Source: an uncultured Muribaculum sp. (lineage in GTDB: Bacteria > Bacteroidota > Bacteroidia > Bacteroidales > Muribaculaceae). From it: a stretch of 15,744 bases of DNA. How positions within the stretch are numbered: the stretch's first letter is position 1; the number at the start of each line of letters is the position of its first letter. The DNA is taken from positions 1 to 15,744 of the forward strand of contig CAJUTE010000056.1 in the NCBI GenBank assembly GCA_910589555.1. Direction: 5' to 3'. Positions 4,994 through 13,991 of the stretch are shown one piece after another. The notes below the pieces were generated by a model. The model ran no database searches, had not been told where the DNA came from, and worked only from the letters and a program-made list of their open reading frames with translations. Both the position numbers and the translations under genes were made by a program.

Positions 4994-6775
4994 ATGAAAA
5001 AAGCTAATCTATTGTACGGAGCCCTCGCTATGCTCGCATTCACCGCATGCTCCGACGACAAAGCAAGCCGTCCCGACGAAGTGCTCAACGACGGTACCGA
5101 GTCATACATCACAATCCGGCTCATGGATGCTAATACCATCAATGCGCGTGCTAATGATTTTGACAACGGTAATAACGACACCGACTACAAAGAAAGCCTT
5201 GTTAATACAATTACCATCGCTTTCTTCGATGCCAACAAAAACTTCATCACCTACAGTACTGATGCAACTCCACTCGGGTTCGGTCCGACTGAATCCACCG
5301 GAGGAAGCCTTGAAACTAAAAAAGAGATTAAGGTAAAACTCACTCTGCGTGACGATCAGGCGCTACCCGCTTATGCCATAGCATTCGCCAATCCCATCGA
5401 AGCTGCTCCTTCGCTATCTAATGTCGCTTCCACTCAAAGTTCCACTCGTGCCACTTTCGGCAACAAGAACGGCTCTACTCAGTATTTCGCTATGAACAAC
5501 AGCGTCTACTTCAATGACAAAGGCGAAATGCAAGTTGCTGTGCCCGTTAGCACTAAAAATTTCTATAAAGGTGACAACGACACCAAAGCTGAAGCTGTCG
5601 ATTTCTACGTAGAGCGTATTGCCGGCAAGGTGGTGCTGAAAGGCAACGGCGATAACGGCTCATCACTTTCAAACAAAGCGAGCGAAATGACTGTCAATGA
5701 CGGAACTGAAGATGGTTCAAAGAAATACATAGTATTCGTTCCTGAAAAATGGGGATTGAATGCAGTGGAAAAGACCACTTACCTAATGAAGAATTTCCAG
5801 CAGAGTTTCAGCACATTGGAAACTAATCTCCAGTGGGCTACAGGAACAATCTGGAACGACGAGGCAAACAAACGCAGCTATTGGGCTCACTCATGCACTT
5901 GGAATGAAAATTCATTCCCTGATGTAAGTGATGATGTCACTACCGATGCCACTTTCAAACTTAAATACGTGACTTACAAAGAAATCGCTACCAATGGTAC
6001 TGCTTTCGGACAACCGGCTTACACTCTCGAAAACACCAAAAAGAGAGATGCCTACAATAAGAACTCAGCTCTTGTATCAGCTGTGGTAATCGGTCACTAT
6101 GAAATCCGCGATGACCAGAACACACCTGTCGCTCCGGAAACAGGAAAAGCACTCTTCTATCGCCGTAGCGGAAATCTCTACACCCCTGCCGGATATATGT
6201 CATTGATGGCTTCTCTACAGCAGATGATCGGTACCGTCACCGGAACTGAGTCAAGTCTTAGCTTCACCGCTCTCGAAGCTGCAGAGCTTGAAAAATATGT
6301 AGAGGTTTACCATCCTACTAAAAACAGCCTCGGAGGAAAAGTTAAGGAAAACCTCGTGACTATCAAAGTTAAAGAGAGTGCGGATCTATCTGACCTCTAC
6401 ATCCGTGTCGCTGAGAACGATTACAAGAAATTTGGCGAATCAGGCAAAACAAAAGCTGACCTCAACAACTACCTGTTGAGCGTGTGCGGTCTCACCGAAG
6501 CATATACCGAAGGTAAAGCATTCTTCAATGTTCCCATCGAGCATCTTGGACAGAAGATTGAAAACAATCCCTCAGCCGGTTTCTATGGCATCGTCCGCAA
6601 CCACACCTACGAAATCAATATCACCGCATGGGCTGAAGCCGCATTCGGTACAGGTATCTTCGATGAAACCAAGCCTATCGTTCCCGACACTTCAACCGAC
6701 GAATACAACTTCAAGGCTAACTTTAATGTCAACGCTTGGAGAATCGTCAACAAGAACGTAACTCTCGGTCAATAA
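4994..6775 (+). CDS. Mfa1-type major fimbrillin (type V pilus shaft subunit, lipoprotein precursor)
   Basis: This 593-aa protein opens with a lipoprotein signal peptide and lipobox FTAC (Cys19), so it should be exported, lipidated and carried to the outer membrane. About 33 residues later, NAR-AND places Arg52 where P. gingivalis Mfa1 is cut after Arg49 (SAR-AGD) to free the groove for donor-strand assembly. Fimbrillin signatures follow: FAMNNSVYF (165-173), DFYVERIAGKVVL (203-215), YHPTKNSLGG (439-448) and YGIVRNHTYEINI (531-543). The last 23 residues, containing NAWRIVNKNVTL, fit the C-terminal donor strand. Placement directly before the anchor gene marks it as the major subunit. A hand count of 5881-5940 gives 25/60 GC, below the neighbouring genes, consistent with an antigenically variable allele. 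FimA-type rather than Mfa1-type classification cannot be excluded. Confidence 0.88.
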   Translation: MKKANLLYGALAMLAFTACSDDKASRPDEVLNDGTESYITIRLMDANTINARANDFDNGNNDTDYKESLVNTITIAFFDANKNFITYSTDATPLGFGPTESTGGSLETKKEIKVKLTLRDDQALPAYAIAFANPIEAAPSLSNVASTQSSTRATFGNKNGSTQYFAMNNSVYFNDKGEMQVAVPVSTKNFYKGDNDTKAEAVDFYVERIAGKVVLKGNGDNGSSLSNKASEMTVNDGTEDGSKKYIVFVPEKWGLNAVEKTTYLMKNFQQSFSTLETNLQWATGTIWNDEANKRSYWAHSCTWNENSFPDVSDDVTTDATFKLKYVTYKEIATNGTAFGQPAYTLENTKKRDAYNKNSALVSAVVIGHYEIRDDQNTPVAPETGKALFYRRSGNLYTPAGYMSLMASLQQMIGTVTGTESSLSFTALEAAELEKYVEVYHPTKNSLGGKVKENLVTIKVKESADLSDLYIRVAENDYKKFGESGKTKADLNNYLLSVCGLTEAYTEGKAFFNVPIEHLGQKIENNPSAGFYGIVRNHTYEINITAWAEAAFGTGIFDETKPIVPDTSTDEYNFKANFNVNAWRIVNKNVTLGQ

Positions 6776-6788
6776 CCAACTCCCATTT

Positions 6789-6833
6789 GACTTATTAGCC
6801 CAATTGGTCTAATTGGTCTAATTAGTCCAATGG
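6789..6833. repeat. 9-bp microrepeat array after the major fimbrillin gene
   Basis: Five degenerate 9-mers run end to end: GACTTATTA, GCCCAATTG, GTCTAATTG, GTCTAATTA and GTCCAATGG. The array begins 13 bp after the stop codon. A comparable 9-bp array follows the last operon gene at 15283. Confidence 0.6.
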
Positions 6834-6849
6834 ATCGATAAGCACTATC

Positions 6850-6875
6850 CCCCGGGCGGGCAACACCGCCCGGGG
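6850..6875 (+). terminator. Strong GC hairpin between major fimbrillin and anchor genes
   Basis: CCCCGGGCGG (6850-6859) pairs perfectly with CCGCCCGGGG (6866-6875) around a 6-nt loop. No T-tract follows, so it is not a standard full terminator. Sitting 20 bp before the anchor ORF, it could stabilise the 3' end of a pilin-only mRNA or lower read-through, giving more major than accessory subunit. Confidence 0.6.
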
Positions 6876-6895
6876 AACTATAACCATCATTTGCA

Positions 6896-7945
6896 ATGAA
6901 ACAATTTCTCCACCTGCTTATATCGCTCATAATCAGCTCAGGATTAACGGCATGCCAGGATGCTGTCTTTGACAGCGAGGGCGACTGCTCCTCAACCTAC
7001 ACGCTGCATCTATCCTACACGCGCAACATGAAATGGGCTGATGCCTTTCCTGCCGAAGTGACCAACGTGGGCGTCTACGCGTTCAACACCGACGGTTCGC
7101 TCGCTTGGGCGGGTTCTCAGTCTGCCGACCGACTGCACGACAACGGCAACTGCATCGACCTTCCGCTCGACCCGGGCACCTACGACATAATCGTGTGGTG
7201 TGGAGGCAAATCGCTCGAATCCGCAGCCCACTCATGGACCCTCGACGGAGGAGAAAACATCGCCACAAAAGCCCACTTGAACTGCCGACTCGCCACAACC
7301 GTGGCTAACGACGGTTCACGAATCGCCGACTCCGACATACACCGCCTGTATCACGGCTCAATCGACCGTGCCGTAATGCCCGATGAGCCCGGCACCTACA
7401 ACTACGACATAGACCTCACCAAGGACACCAACTTCATCCGCGTAGTCCTTCAGCACGCCGACGGCGAGCCCGTCAACCCTCAGTGGTTCACATTTGCCAT
7501 CACCGACACCAACGGCGCCCTCGACCACACCAACTCCACATCGGCAGCCGTCCCGGTCACCTACCGTCCCTGGGCGATTACAACAGCCGAAACCGAGCTC
7601 CCCGACCCCGACAACGTGGCAACCGGCTCACGTGCCACCACTCAGATATCATCGGTGATAGCCGACATGACCACCTCCCGTCTGGTGAAAGGCAACCGCC
7701 CCACCATCGAGATCCAATGCACCGAGCCCGGCAACGAGCACCTTGTGGCGCGTCTCGACCTCATCTCCTACTTCCTCATGATCAAAGGCTCGGCAAACCG
7801 CCACATCGAGGATCAGGACTTCCTCGACCGTCAGGACGACTACACCATGATGCTCATCCTCGACAACAACAACCGCTGGAATCTCAAGCTCGGACTCTAC
7901 ATCAACTCATGGCGCATAGTAAAGCAAGACGCCGTACTTCAATAA
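6896..7945 (+). CDS. FimB/Mfa2 family fimbrial anchor lipoprotein
   Basis: This 349-aa protein has a lipobox (LTAC, Cys20) and the Mfa2/FimB pattern: an N-terminal Cys-containing strand (DCSSTYTLHLSY), NVGVYAFNTDG (57-67), RLYHG (150-154), the YDIDLTKDTNFIRVVL block (170-185), and the C-terminal LDNNNRWNLKLGLYINSWRIV segment. In P. gingivalis this subunit remains lipid-anchored in the outer membrane, ends polymerisation and fixes pilus length. In agreement, no SR-A type processing Arg is seen 29-36 residues after its Cys, unlike the other subunits. It is the gene after the major pilin, the conserved mfa1-mfa2 order, and is followed 19 bp later by the first accessory subunit. Its GC is high again, unlike the pilin before it. 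Confidence 0.9.
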   Translation: MKQFLHLLISLIISSGLTACQDAVFDSEGDCSSTYTLHLSYTRNMKWADAFPAEVTNVGVYAFNTDGSLAWAGSQSADRLHDNGNCIDLPLDPGTYDIIVWCGGKSLESAAHSWTLDGGENIATKAHLNCRLATTVANDGSRIADSDIHRLYHGSIDRAVMPDEPGTYNYDIDLTKDTNFIRVVLQHADGEPVNPQWFTFAITDTNGALDHTNSTSAAVPVTYRPWAITTAETELPDPDNVATGSRATTQISSVIADMTTSRLVKGNRPTIEIQCTEPGNEHLVARLDLISYFLMIKGSANRHIEDQDFLDRQDDYTMMLILDNNNRWNLKLGLYINSWRIVKQDAVLQ

Positions 7946-7964
7946 CCCTGTCAACTCTCTCGCA

Positions 7965-9359
7965 ATGACCGCAAAACCAATCTGCAACACTCTCACCCGC
8001 TGTCTGATGATCCCGGCAATCACGCTCATGCTATTTGCCGCCTGCTCCGACTCGCTCGCCGATCCCCGACAAAACCCGACGTCGGCTTTCAGCTTCCGTC
8101 TGTCGGCTGCGCAGTTAAGCTCATCATCACGCGCCCTCTCCTACGACCTCATGGAAACATCCGTAGATGAAGGCACCCTCATCGGATGCGTCATTGCCTA
8201 CGCCAACACCGACGGTTCGCTGCAATATGTGGCAAACTCCGCTTGGGAATACCACACCGAAGGGCTTCTGCTCAAAAAACTCTTCAATGAAGCCAACGAC
8301 CCCATCGACATCGACTCTTGGGAAAACACCATCATACTCCCCGCATCACATCCCGATGCCGTCAACACCGCCGTAGAGCCTTCGCCCTACGACCTCACCC
8401 TCAAGGAAGGACACAACTACGCCTTCTATTTCTACTATCCCTACTTTGATGAGGAAGCGATTTCCAAAGAATTTTCCGCAATACTCCCCGGAAACATCAA
8501 CCTGAAAACTCTCAATTACCCCAACCCGGGTGAAGATAAGGATGGCGAAGCTTATCAATACACCTACTATCCAAATGGAGACACCAATCCCATCAAACCT
8601 TTCAATGAAAAAATCGCCATCTGGCACATTGGAAATGCCGACACTGATGCTACTGACCACTCCAAAGCCAAGCGTGCAGCATGGACTCAGTATAAAGTGA
8701 CACCGATGATCGATTTCCGTGCCAATACGGAAGCCGACGGCATCGCACGCCTCAACCACAGTGACTTCATGTATGCCGCAGTCACCACCGACAATAATGG
8801 AAACCCAATCAACACCACCAACTCCCACTCTCCCATACCCGTGGTAATGAAAAAGCAGATGGCGACCATCGACCTATGCTTCGCCGAGAAGCCCACCGAC
8901 CTATACATCTCTCCAAATCTTAAAGACAACAAGCCTCTCATGCCGCGTCTGAAAGAATTTGACCTCTCCACAGGCTCTTTCACCAAGACCAATTATATCA
9001 ACATATTTGACCGATGGAATGGCTCACTAATACAGCAGTGCGCCGCCTACGCCTCACCCATCTACCCCCAATACATCGGCACTTCACGCGAGCTGAGCAC
9101 CGACGGACTGGTCGACTACCACATCTACCGCGTCATCCTCATGCCCCAGGCTGCCGGCGAACTCAACTGCGACATCAAATTCACTGTCGGCGAAAAGCAG
9201 TTCACACTCCAAAACCTGCAAAACAATCCCCTCCTTTCTTCACTCAAAGGCGGGACCTACTATAAAATCCGATTCTCAAAGCTCGAAGGCGACTCCGGCT
9301 GGCACCTTGTAATCGACGACTGGGAAAAGGGCGATGACATAACCCTCGACCGTCCATAA
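7965..9359 (+). CDS. Fimbrillin family (Mfa-like) lipoprotein, accessory pilus subunit
   Basis: This 464-aa protein has a lipobox (LFAAC, Cys27) and a possible processing site SSR-ALS at Arg56. The body is beta-rich with the look of Mfa-like fimbrillins: VIAYANTDGS, an aromatic NYAFYFYYPYF strand (about 152-162), the TIDLCFAEKPTDL segment, and the C-terminal GGTYYKIRFSKLEG followed by LVIDDWEKGDDITL, a very common ending of Bacteroidales fimbrillin family proteins. It is co-transcribed, 17 bp before the next gene. The middle of the gene has lower GC (26/60 at 8581-8640) than its 3' part (34/60 at 9121-9180). It probably adds to the pilus tip or sits between tip and shaft, but its place in the fibre cannot be read from sequence. 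Confidence 0.78.
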   Translation: MTAKPICNTLTRCLMIPAITLMLFAACSDSLADPRQNPTSAFSFRLSAAQLSSSSRALSYDLMETSVDEGTLIGCVIAYANTDGSLQYVANSAWEYHTEGLLLKKLFNEANDPIDIDSWENTIILPASHPDAVNTAVEPSPYDLTLKEGHNYAFYFYYPYFDEEAISKEFSAILPGNINLKTLNYPNPGEDKDGEAYQYTYYPNGDTNPIKPFNEKIAIWHIGNADTDATDHSKAKRAAWTQYKVTPMIDFRANTEADGIARLNHSDFMYAAVTTDNNGNPINTTNSHSPIPVVMKKQMATIDLCFAEKPTDLYISPNLKDNKPLMPRLKEFDLSTGSFTKTNYINIFDRWNGSLIQQCAAYASPIYPQYIGTSRELSTDGLVDYHIYRVILMPQAAGELNCDIKFTVGEKQFTLQNLQNNPLLSSLKGGTYYKIRFSKLEGDSGWHLVIDDWEKGDDITLDRP

Positions 9360-9376
9360 CACCACAACACGAAGCT

Positions 9377-12046
9377 ATGAACAAGACCATCAATCACATA
9401 TTCCTATCGATGCTGCTCACGGCAATAGCCGCCACTGTAGCATCATGCACCGATGAGCTCGACCTGCCCGCCGACTCATCACCCACCATACTGCTCCCCG
9501 GCGAATACCGATTCATCATCGGGCACGACGACGAGCCACCCATGTCACGCGTGGAATATACCGACGAAAAGTCTTCCCGATTCGAGACCGGCGACCGCAT
9601 CGGTGTCTTTGCCACCAACTCCGAAAAGCAGATTCAGAACGACGTGTTCAGCGCCCGCTATCTCGACGGAACATCAGTGCAGGTCCTCGCTCCCCCGAAA
9701 GGCAACGTCACCCAGGGACTCGACACCGAAATCCCCACCGGCGACACCATCCAATACATCTTCTACCACCCCATGAACCCGGAGTGGAAGCTATCTGACA
9801 TCACCCGAGGCACCGGACTATCCTACTCCGTGGAGTCCGACCAGTCGACCAAGGAGGCTTACGAGCACTCCGACTTCCTCTGGAACTACCTCAATTCCAA
9901 GCCAGATGAGCCAATACAGGTCATCAAGATGCACCACCTCATGGCTAACATCATAGTACGCATCCACCGCGACAGCATCGACAACTCCAACGATGCCGAC
10001 AACGGCGTGACCCTCAAAAACATCCACACCTCGGCTTCAAACATCCAACTCACCAAGCAACTCAACAAAGAGATGAACTACCACGTGCCCTCCAACGGCA
10101 CCGTAAGCGACATCAAGATGTATTGCCAGGGCGAGAGCGGAGAATACCTAATATACCGTGCCGCCGTGCCCGCATGGCAAACACTCGCCGAAGGATCCGA
10201 AATCATCTCCGTCAACCTGTTCAACCGCGCAGGCGACACCGAAAAAGTCACCTACACCCTCGCCGCGCCACTCTTGCTCAAAGACGGCTACTACTACACA
10301 TTCACCCTCCGCTCCGCAGTCAAACCCGCCGTCCCCGAAGTCTCCGACGACGACTCCTGGGTCCTCGACGTGTTCGACCCCGAAACCAACGAAATAGTAG
10401 GTCTCCTATGCCGCGAATACATCCGCTACCAACCTCATCACAACACTCCGGAATTAAATCTGACCACTGATGCTCCAACAGGATATTACGAAAACGCTTA
10501 CGAGCATGATTCCGGGCATCCCATAAAAGGCTATGCCATATCCTCGCAAGCTTATGTATTTTATAACCTATTCGACAATAGCTACCTCCCGAATATGGAG
10601 AATGGCACCATACTCCGTATGCTTTACGACATCGTAGCCACCCGCGACGGAATCATGCAAGCTGACCCTGCTTTTCCTGCTCCTCATCACTTTGGTAGCA
10701 TTGCTATCGGAGGAGGAGGCGCCGACATGGCGATGGGCTTTTTCCGTGCAAAACATGGTCACCGCTGGATTTACGATGAAAGTCTTGGCTATGGCCGGTC
10801 TTCTGATGATTGGGTAGAGCATGGTCTACATGGCTCAAAAATTCACTGGGCTGCGACAAATGGTTATAAATATGAGCCTACTCAAAAAGACACAATTGCT
10901 AAGGATCTTATCTACTATCATATCGATAATTTAATCGTTCCTGACAATAAAATAACAAATAAAGAAGCTGATTCTTATGGTCATGTGGCAATTCCGGCTA
11001 ATGGGAAACCATTTGTATCATATACTCCTTTTGATGATGGAGAAATCCGAGATTATGACGGCAATAAGATTGCTTATATCCGAGAGCACTACCTCGTTGA
11101 CTCACGTTCCGGAATAAACTACCCATTAGTGAAAATCGGATTCAATAACTTTTGGATGAGTAAATCTTACCGCTCTACCAAACTCTCCGATGGAACTGAA
11201 ATTATATGCCAAAATGCACCTCAAAATTCAGCAAATAATTATGTCAATTTCACACCCTCATACCAAAATTGGGGTAATTGGAAAATTTTAGGTCCATCTT
11301 ATCTACATCCAAGATACATTGAAGGAGACATTGAAGATATTGATTTTACGAATATTAATACCGAGCATCCGCTGCTCTACAATTATAGTGCCATCATTGA
11401 TAAAAACTTCATTCCGGAATCAGATGACAGTCGATTCATGAACACAATGCCTACTATATATCAATTCCAAAAAATAATGAATTATTTCGGATGGGGATTC
11501 GGTGCCAAATTAATGACTGATGATTCTTGGACATTTATCAAAGGTGGCACAAACAACCATGATGATGCAGTTGAATCCAAACGTGAGGCGCTACTCAAAT
11601 ACAAGACCGTCACGAACGCATTCCTCCCGGTAAATGTGTCAGGATTCAATCTTCAAGCATCAGGAAATTTCCGTAGCTCATTTAGGTGGTTTGGAGGAAC
11701 TGCCAATCTTTGGATTGACAATGACACTGATGATGACAGTAATCCTCTTACTCAATTAGATGTTCTTCTTTTGGATATGCCAAAAGCGTGGCAATCCCAA
11801 AATTTTAGTACTGTTTTCTACGTGGAAAATTTTTCTGCCGGAATATTAGATCAAAATAAAGATGAAAAATCTCAAACTTTTTATCCGGTCAGATTCGTAA
11901 TGCACCTTGACGGACAGATTGACCAAAACCCGATTATGCCCATCAGCTCGATGGTCAAATCGCTATCCCGTTCAGCTTCGGCTCAGCCTGACCATAAGCC
12001 TGAATCAACTGTAGTTTCTGTCCATGTCATTGAATGTAAAGAATAG
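9377..12046 (+). CDS. Large fimbrillin-like lipoprotein with C-terminal FISUMP-like domain, candidate tip adhesin
   Basis: This 889-aa lipoprotein (VASC, Cys24) carries a possible processing site MSR-VEY at Arg58. Residues about 35-315 look like an Mfa-like fimbrillin domain (SRFETGDRIGVFATNS, DTIQYIFYHP, HHLMANIIVRIHRDS, GYYYTFTLRS). After a junction around 330-355 comes a long region unlike the other subunits. Its last part, about 584-840, matches the FISUMP pattern: LVKIGFNNFWMSKSYRSTK, LSDGTEI, TIYQFQKIMNYFG, VSGFNLQASGNF, and a closing FYPVRFVM. That domain is thought to adopt a C-type-lectin-like fold, often used for ligand binding. The DNA of the C-terminal part is much poorer in GC. 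The protein does not end in the W-containing strand seen in the shaft and anchor subunits. Together these suggest a distal adhesin, which is inference. Confidence 0.72.
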   Translation: MNKTINHIFLSMLLTAIAATVASCTDELDLPADSSPTILLPGEYRFIIGHDDEPPMSRVEYTDEKSSRFETGDRIGVFATNSEKQIQNDVFSARYLDGTSVQVLAPPKGNVTQGLDTEIPTGDTIQYIFYHPMNPEWKLSDITRGTGLSYSVESDQSTKEAYEHSDFLWNYLNSKPDEPIQVIKMHHLMANIIVRIHRDSIDNSNDADNGVTLKNIHTSASNIQLTKQLNKEMNYHVPSNGTVSDIKMYCQGESGEYLIYRAAVPAWQTLAEGSEIISVNLFNRAGDTEKVTYTLAAPLLLKDGYYYTFTLRSAVKPAVPEVSDDDSWVLDVFDPETNEIVGLLCREYIRYQPHHNTPELNLTTDAPTGYYENAYEHDSGHPIKGYAISSQAYVFYNLFDNSYLPNMENGTILRMLYDIVATRDGIMQADPAFPAPHHFGSIAIGGGGADMAMGFFRAKHGHRWIYDESLGYGRSSDDWVEHGLHGSKIHWAATNGYKYEPTQKDTIAKDLIYYHIDNLIVPDNKITNKEADSYGHVAIPANGKPFVSYTPFDDGEIRDYDGNKIAYIREHYLVDSRSGINYPLVKIGFNNFWMSKSYRSTKLSDGTEIICQNAPQNSANNYVNFTPSYQNWGNWKILGPSYLHPRYIEGDIEDIDFTNINTEHPLLYNYSAIIDKNFIPESDDSRFMNTMPTIYQFQKIMNYFGWGFGAKLMTDDSWTFIKGGTNNHDDAVESKREALLKYKTVTNAFLPVNVSGFNLQASGNFRSSFRWFGGTANLWIDNDTDDDSNPLTQLDVLLLDMPKAWQSQNFSTVFYVENFSAGILDQNKDEKSQTFYPVRFVMHLDGQIDQNPIMPISSMVKSLSRSASAQPDHKPESTVVSVHVIECKE

Positions 12047-12057
12047 ACACTTAGGCT

Positions 12058-13986
12058 ATGAAGAGAATTAAATCATTATTATACAGAGTGTTGTTGACCG
12101 TGACTGTGTTTGTCGCACAGTCATGCGTCAACGATTTCGACCCCGACTGCAACCGCTCCCTCCTGTCGGGCGAAGTGAAAGTGAGGTTCTCCATGACATT
12201 CGACCACTCCGAAGTGTTTGCCCGCTCATCGCGTGCCGAGAGTGATGCCGGCGTGTGGAACCCCAATGCGCCTCTGTGCCCGGGAAGCGAATTTGACCGC
12301 TCAGTCAACCTCGACCCGAAGTTCATCAACATAATCCTCATCGACCCCGTCACCGGCGAGATAATCCACGTGGATCTGAACAGCGGATATCAGTTTGACG
12401 CCTCTCAGCGCCGATATGATGTCGAGGGAACATTCAACCTCGACGGAAGAAGATGGACCGCCGGAACCTACCGCGTCATGATCCTCGCCAACTACTGGAA
12501 CAAAAACTCCACTCCCGAGATAAAAGCATGCGCCAACCTCCGCCAGCTCCAACAGGTGCTCGGCAACCTATATGTGGACTGGTATAGCGAAGATAAAACT
12601 TGGAACAAAAGCAACGTCCCCAACATCCCCATGTGGGGCGTTGGCGAAACACTCCTATACCTCGACGGGGAGCAGGATGAAGACCTCGGCTCCATCGATA
12701 TGCTCCGCGCCATCGCGAAAGTGAAAATCACCCTCGACCCCACAATCAAAGAGAAAGGCTACACTCTCGCATCGGTAACGGTCAACAAATATAACAAAAA
12801 AGCCAACTGCCTGCCCGCAGGATGGCTCACCGCCACAAAGACAAGCGACCCCTCGGTGGCTAACGATGCGCCCTTCAATCCTCGCTCATCATCAGCCTCC
12901 GAGCTCACCATAACCGCCCCCGGCGACTTTGAGGAGAGCGCCAACGACGGCAGCATAGTATTCTACCTGCCCGAAATAGAAGCTTCCGGTTCTGACCGCA
13001 TAAAACTCTCCGTCACCGTCAACGACAAAAACGGTGTCCCCGTCACCTTCCCCGATGCTATGGAAATCGACAATTCCATCGTCGCCGGCGGCGCCTACAC
13101 CAAAAGCGTCTACAACGTGGTGCGCAACCACTTCTATCTCTTCAACATCGACGGCGTGAACCTCGGCGAATTCTCCTACCGCGCCCAGTGCTGGAACTAC
13201 GTCCCCTCCGAAATCGGATGGAACCCCGTCTCCTTCACCTTCACCGCCGATGATAATGAATCCTCCAACGGATTTATCACCTTTCCCTCCTATCCGTCTG
13301 ACAAAAAGAAAGATCTCATCGAAAACACCACAGCGTTTGCCGACTATACTTTCACTCTGAAAGAGCCTAAAGGTGCCGTATGGCAAGCTTTCCTCGTGCA
13401 GGATGGCATTGAATATCCCGCCGGTGGCAACTTCATCCTCAACGGAGGTAAAGCCGACACTCCCACCGGATTCTTCTTCGGGGTGGGCAATGAAGATTCA
13501 AAAAATCAAAAAGCAGTCTCAACCGGAATAGCCCGCGACAAAGCTTATATGATAAAAGTGGGAACTCGTCTACGTTCAACCGACTTCGATGAAAACAAAA
13601 ATCCGATTTACGAGGAGGGCAGCACATCCATAATGCAGCTCAATGATGACGCCATCGCATGGAAAGAAAAAGGCGAAGTTCCGGTGTGCTATCTCATAAT
13701 AAAAATAGCACTTGATGGAAAGAAATTCTCTGAATGCCTTGAAATAAATCCAAAATCATCATCAGGCACATTCGCCCCATATAAGTTTGCCGGAGATGCC
13801 TCTCGCATCGAAATCCGTCAGCTGTTCCCGTTCTACAGCTCCAAGAGCACAAATGACAACGGCAAGCTCAACATCGGCATCAACTCCTCCGAAGAGGCTT
13901 ACAAAACCCACACTTGGTGGAGCTACCCGATGGGACACAAAAACGCTCCGGCAAACACTGAAACCGAAACCGAAACTAACCCCTGA
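12058..13986 (+). CDS. Fimbrillin-like lipoprotein with extra C-terminal domain, minor pilus subunit
   Basis: This 642-aa protein has a lipobox-like SC (Cys23) and a possible processing site SSR-AES at Arg59. Residues about 37-385 form a minor-pilin fimbrillin module with NIPMWGVGE (189-197), SIDMLRAIAKVKI (212-224), VVRNHFYLFNID (354-365) and a closing W-containing strand near QCWNYVP. Beyond about 390 an added domain of some 240 residues begins, with Ig-like strand spacing (AVWQAFLVQDG, MIKVGTRLRS, CYLIIKIALDG, SRIEIRQLFPF), ending in a Thr/Glu-rich tail. The added part has lower GC (22/60 at 13681-13740) than the fimbrillin module (37/60 at 12661-12720). It lies 11 bp after the previous gene and 5 bp before the next. 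The family of the C-terminal domain is not recognised; it may be exposed on the fibre as a second binding module. Confidence 0.72.
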   Translation: MKRIKSLLYRVLLTVTVFVAQSCVNDFDPDCNRSLLSGEVKVRFSMTFDHSEVFARSSRAESDAGVWNPNAPLCPGSEFDRSVNLDPKFINIILIDPVTGEIIHVDLNSGYQFDASQRRYDVEGTFNLDGRRWTAGTYRVMILANYWNKNSTPEIKACANLRQLQQVLGNLYVDWYSEDKTWNKSNVPNIPMWGVGETLLYLDGEQDEDLGSIDMLRAIAKVKITLDPTIKEKGYTLASVTVNKYNKKANCLPAGWLTATKTSDPSVANDAPFNPRSSSASELTITAPGDFEESANDGSIVFYLPEIEASGSDRIKLSVTVNDKNGVPVTFPDAMEIDNSIVAGGAYTKSVYNVVRNHFYLFNIDGVNLGEFSYRAQCWNYVPSEIGWNPVSFTFTADDNESSNGFITFPSYPSDKKKDLIENTTAFADYTFTLKEPKGAVWQAFLVQDGIEYPAGGNFILNGGKADTPTGFFFGVGNEDSKNQKAVSTGIARDKAYMIKVGTRLRSTDFDENKNPIYEEGSTSIMQLNDDAIAWKEKGEVPVCYLIIKIALDGKKFSECLEINPKSSSGTFAPYKFAGDASRIEIRQLFPFYSSKSTNDNGKLNIGINSSEEAYKTHTWWSYPMGHKNAPANTETETETNP

Positions 13987-13991
13987 CCCGC

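Noticed and set aside
8346..8828. Minus-strand open frame of 160 codons inside the 464-aa fimbrillin gene.
   Set aside because: It is the antisense shadow of a GC-rich coding region; the plus-strand frame has a lipobox, fimbrillin motifs and operon spacing.
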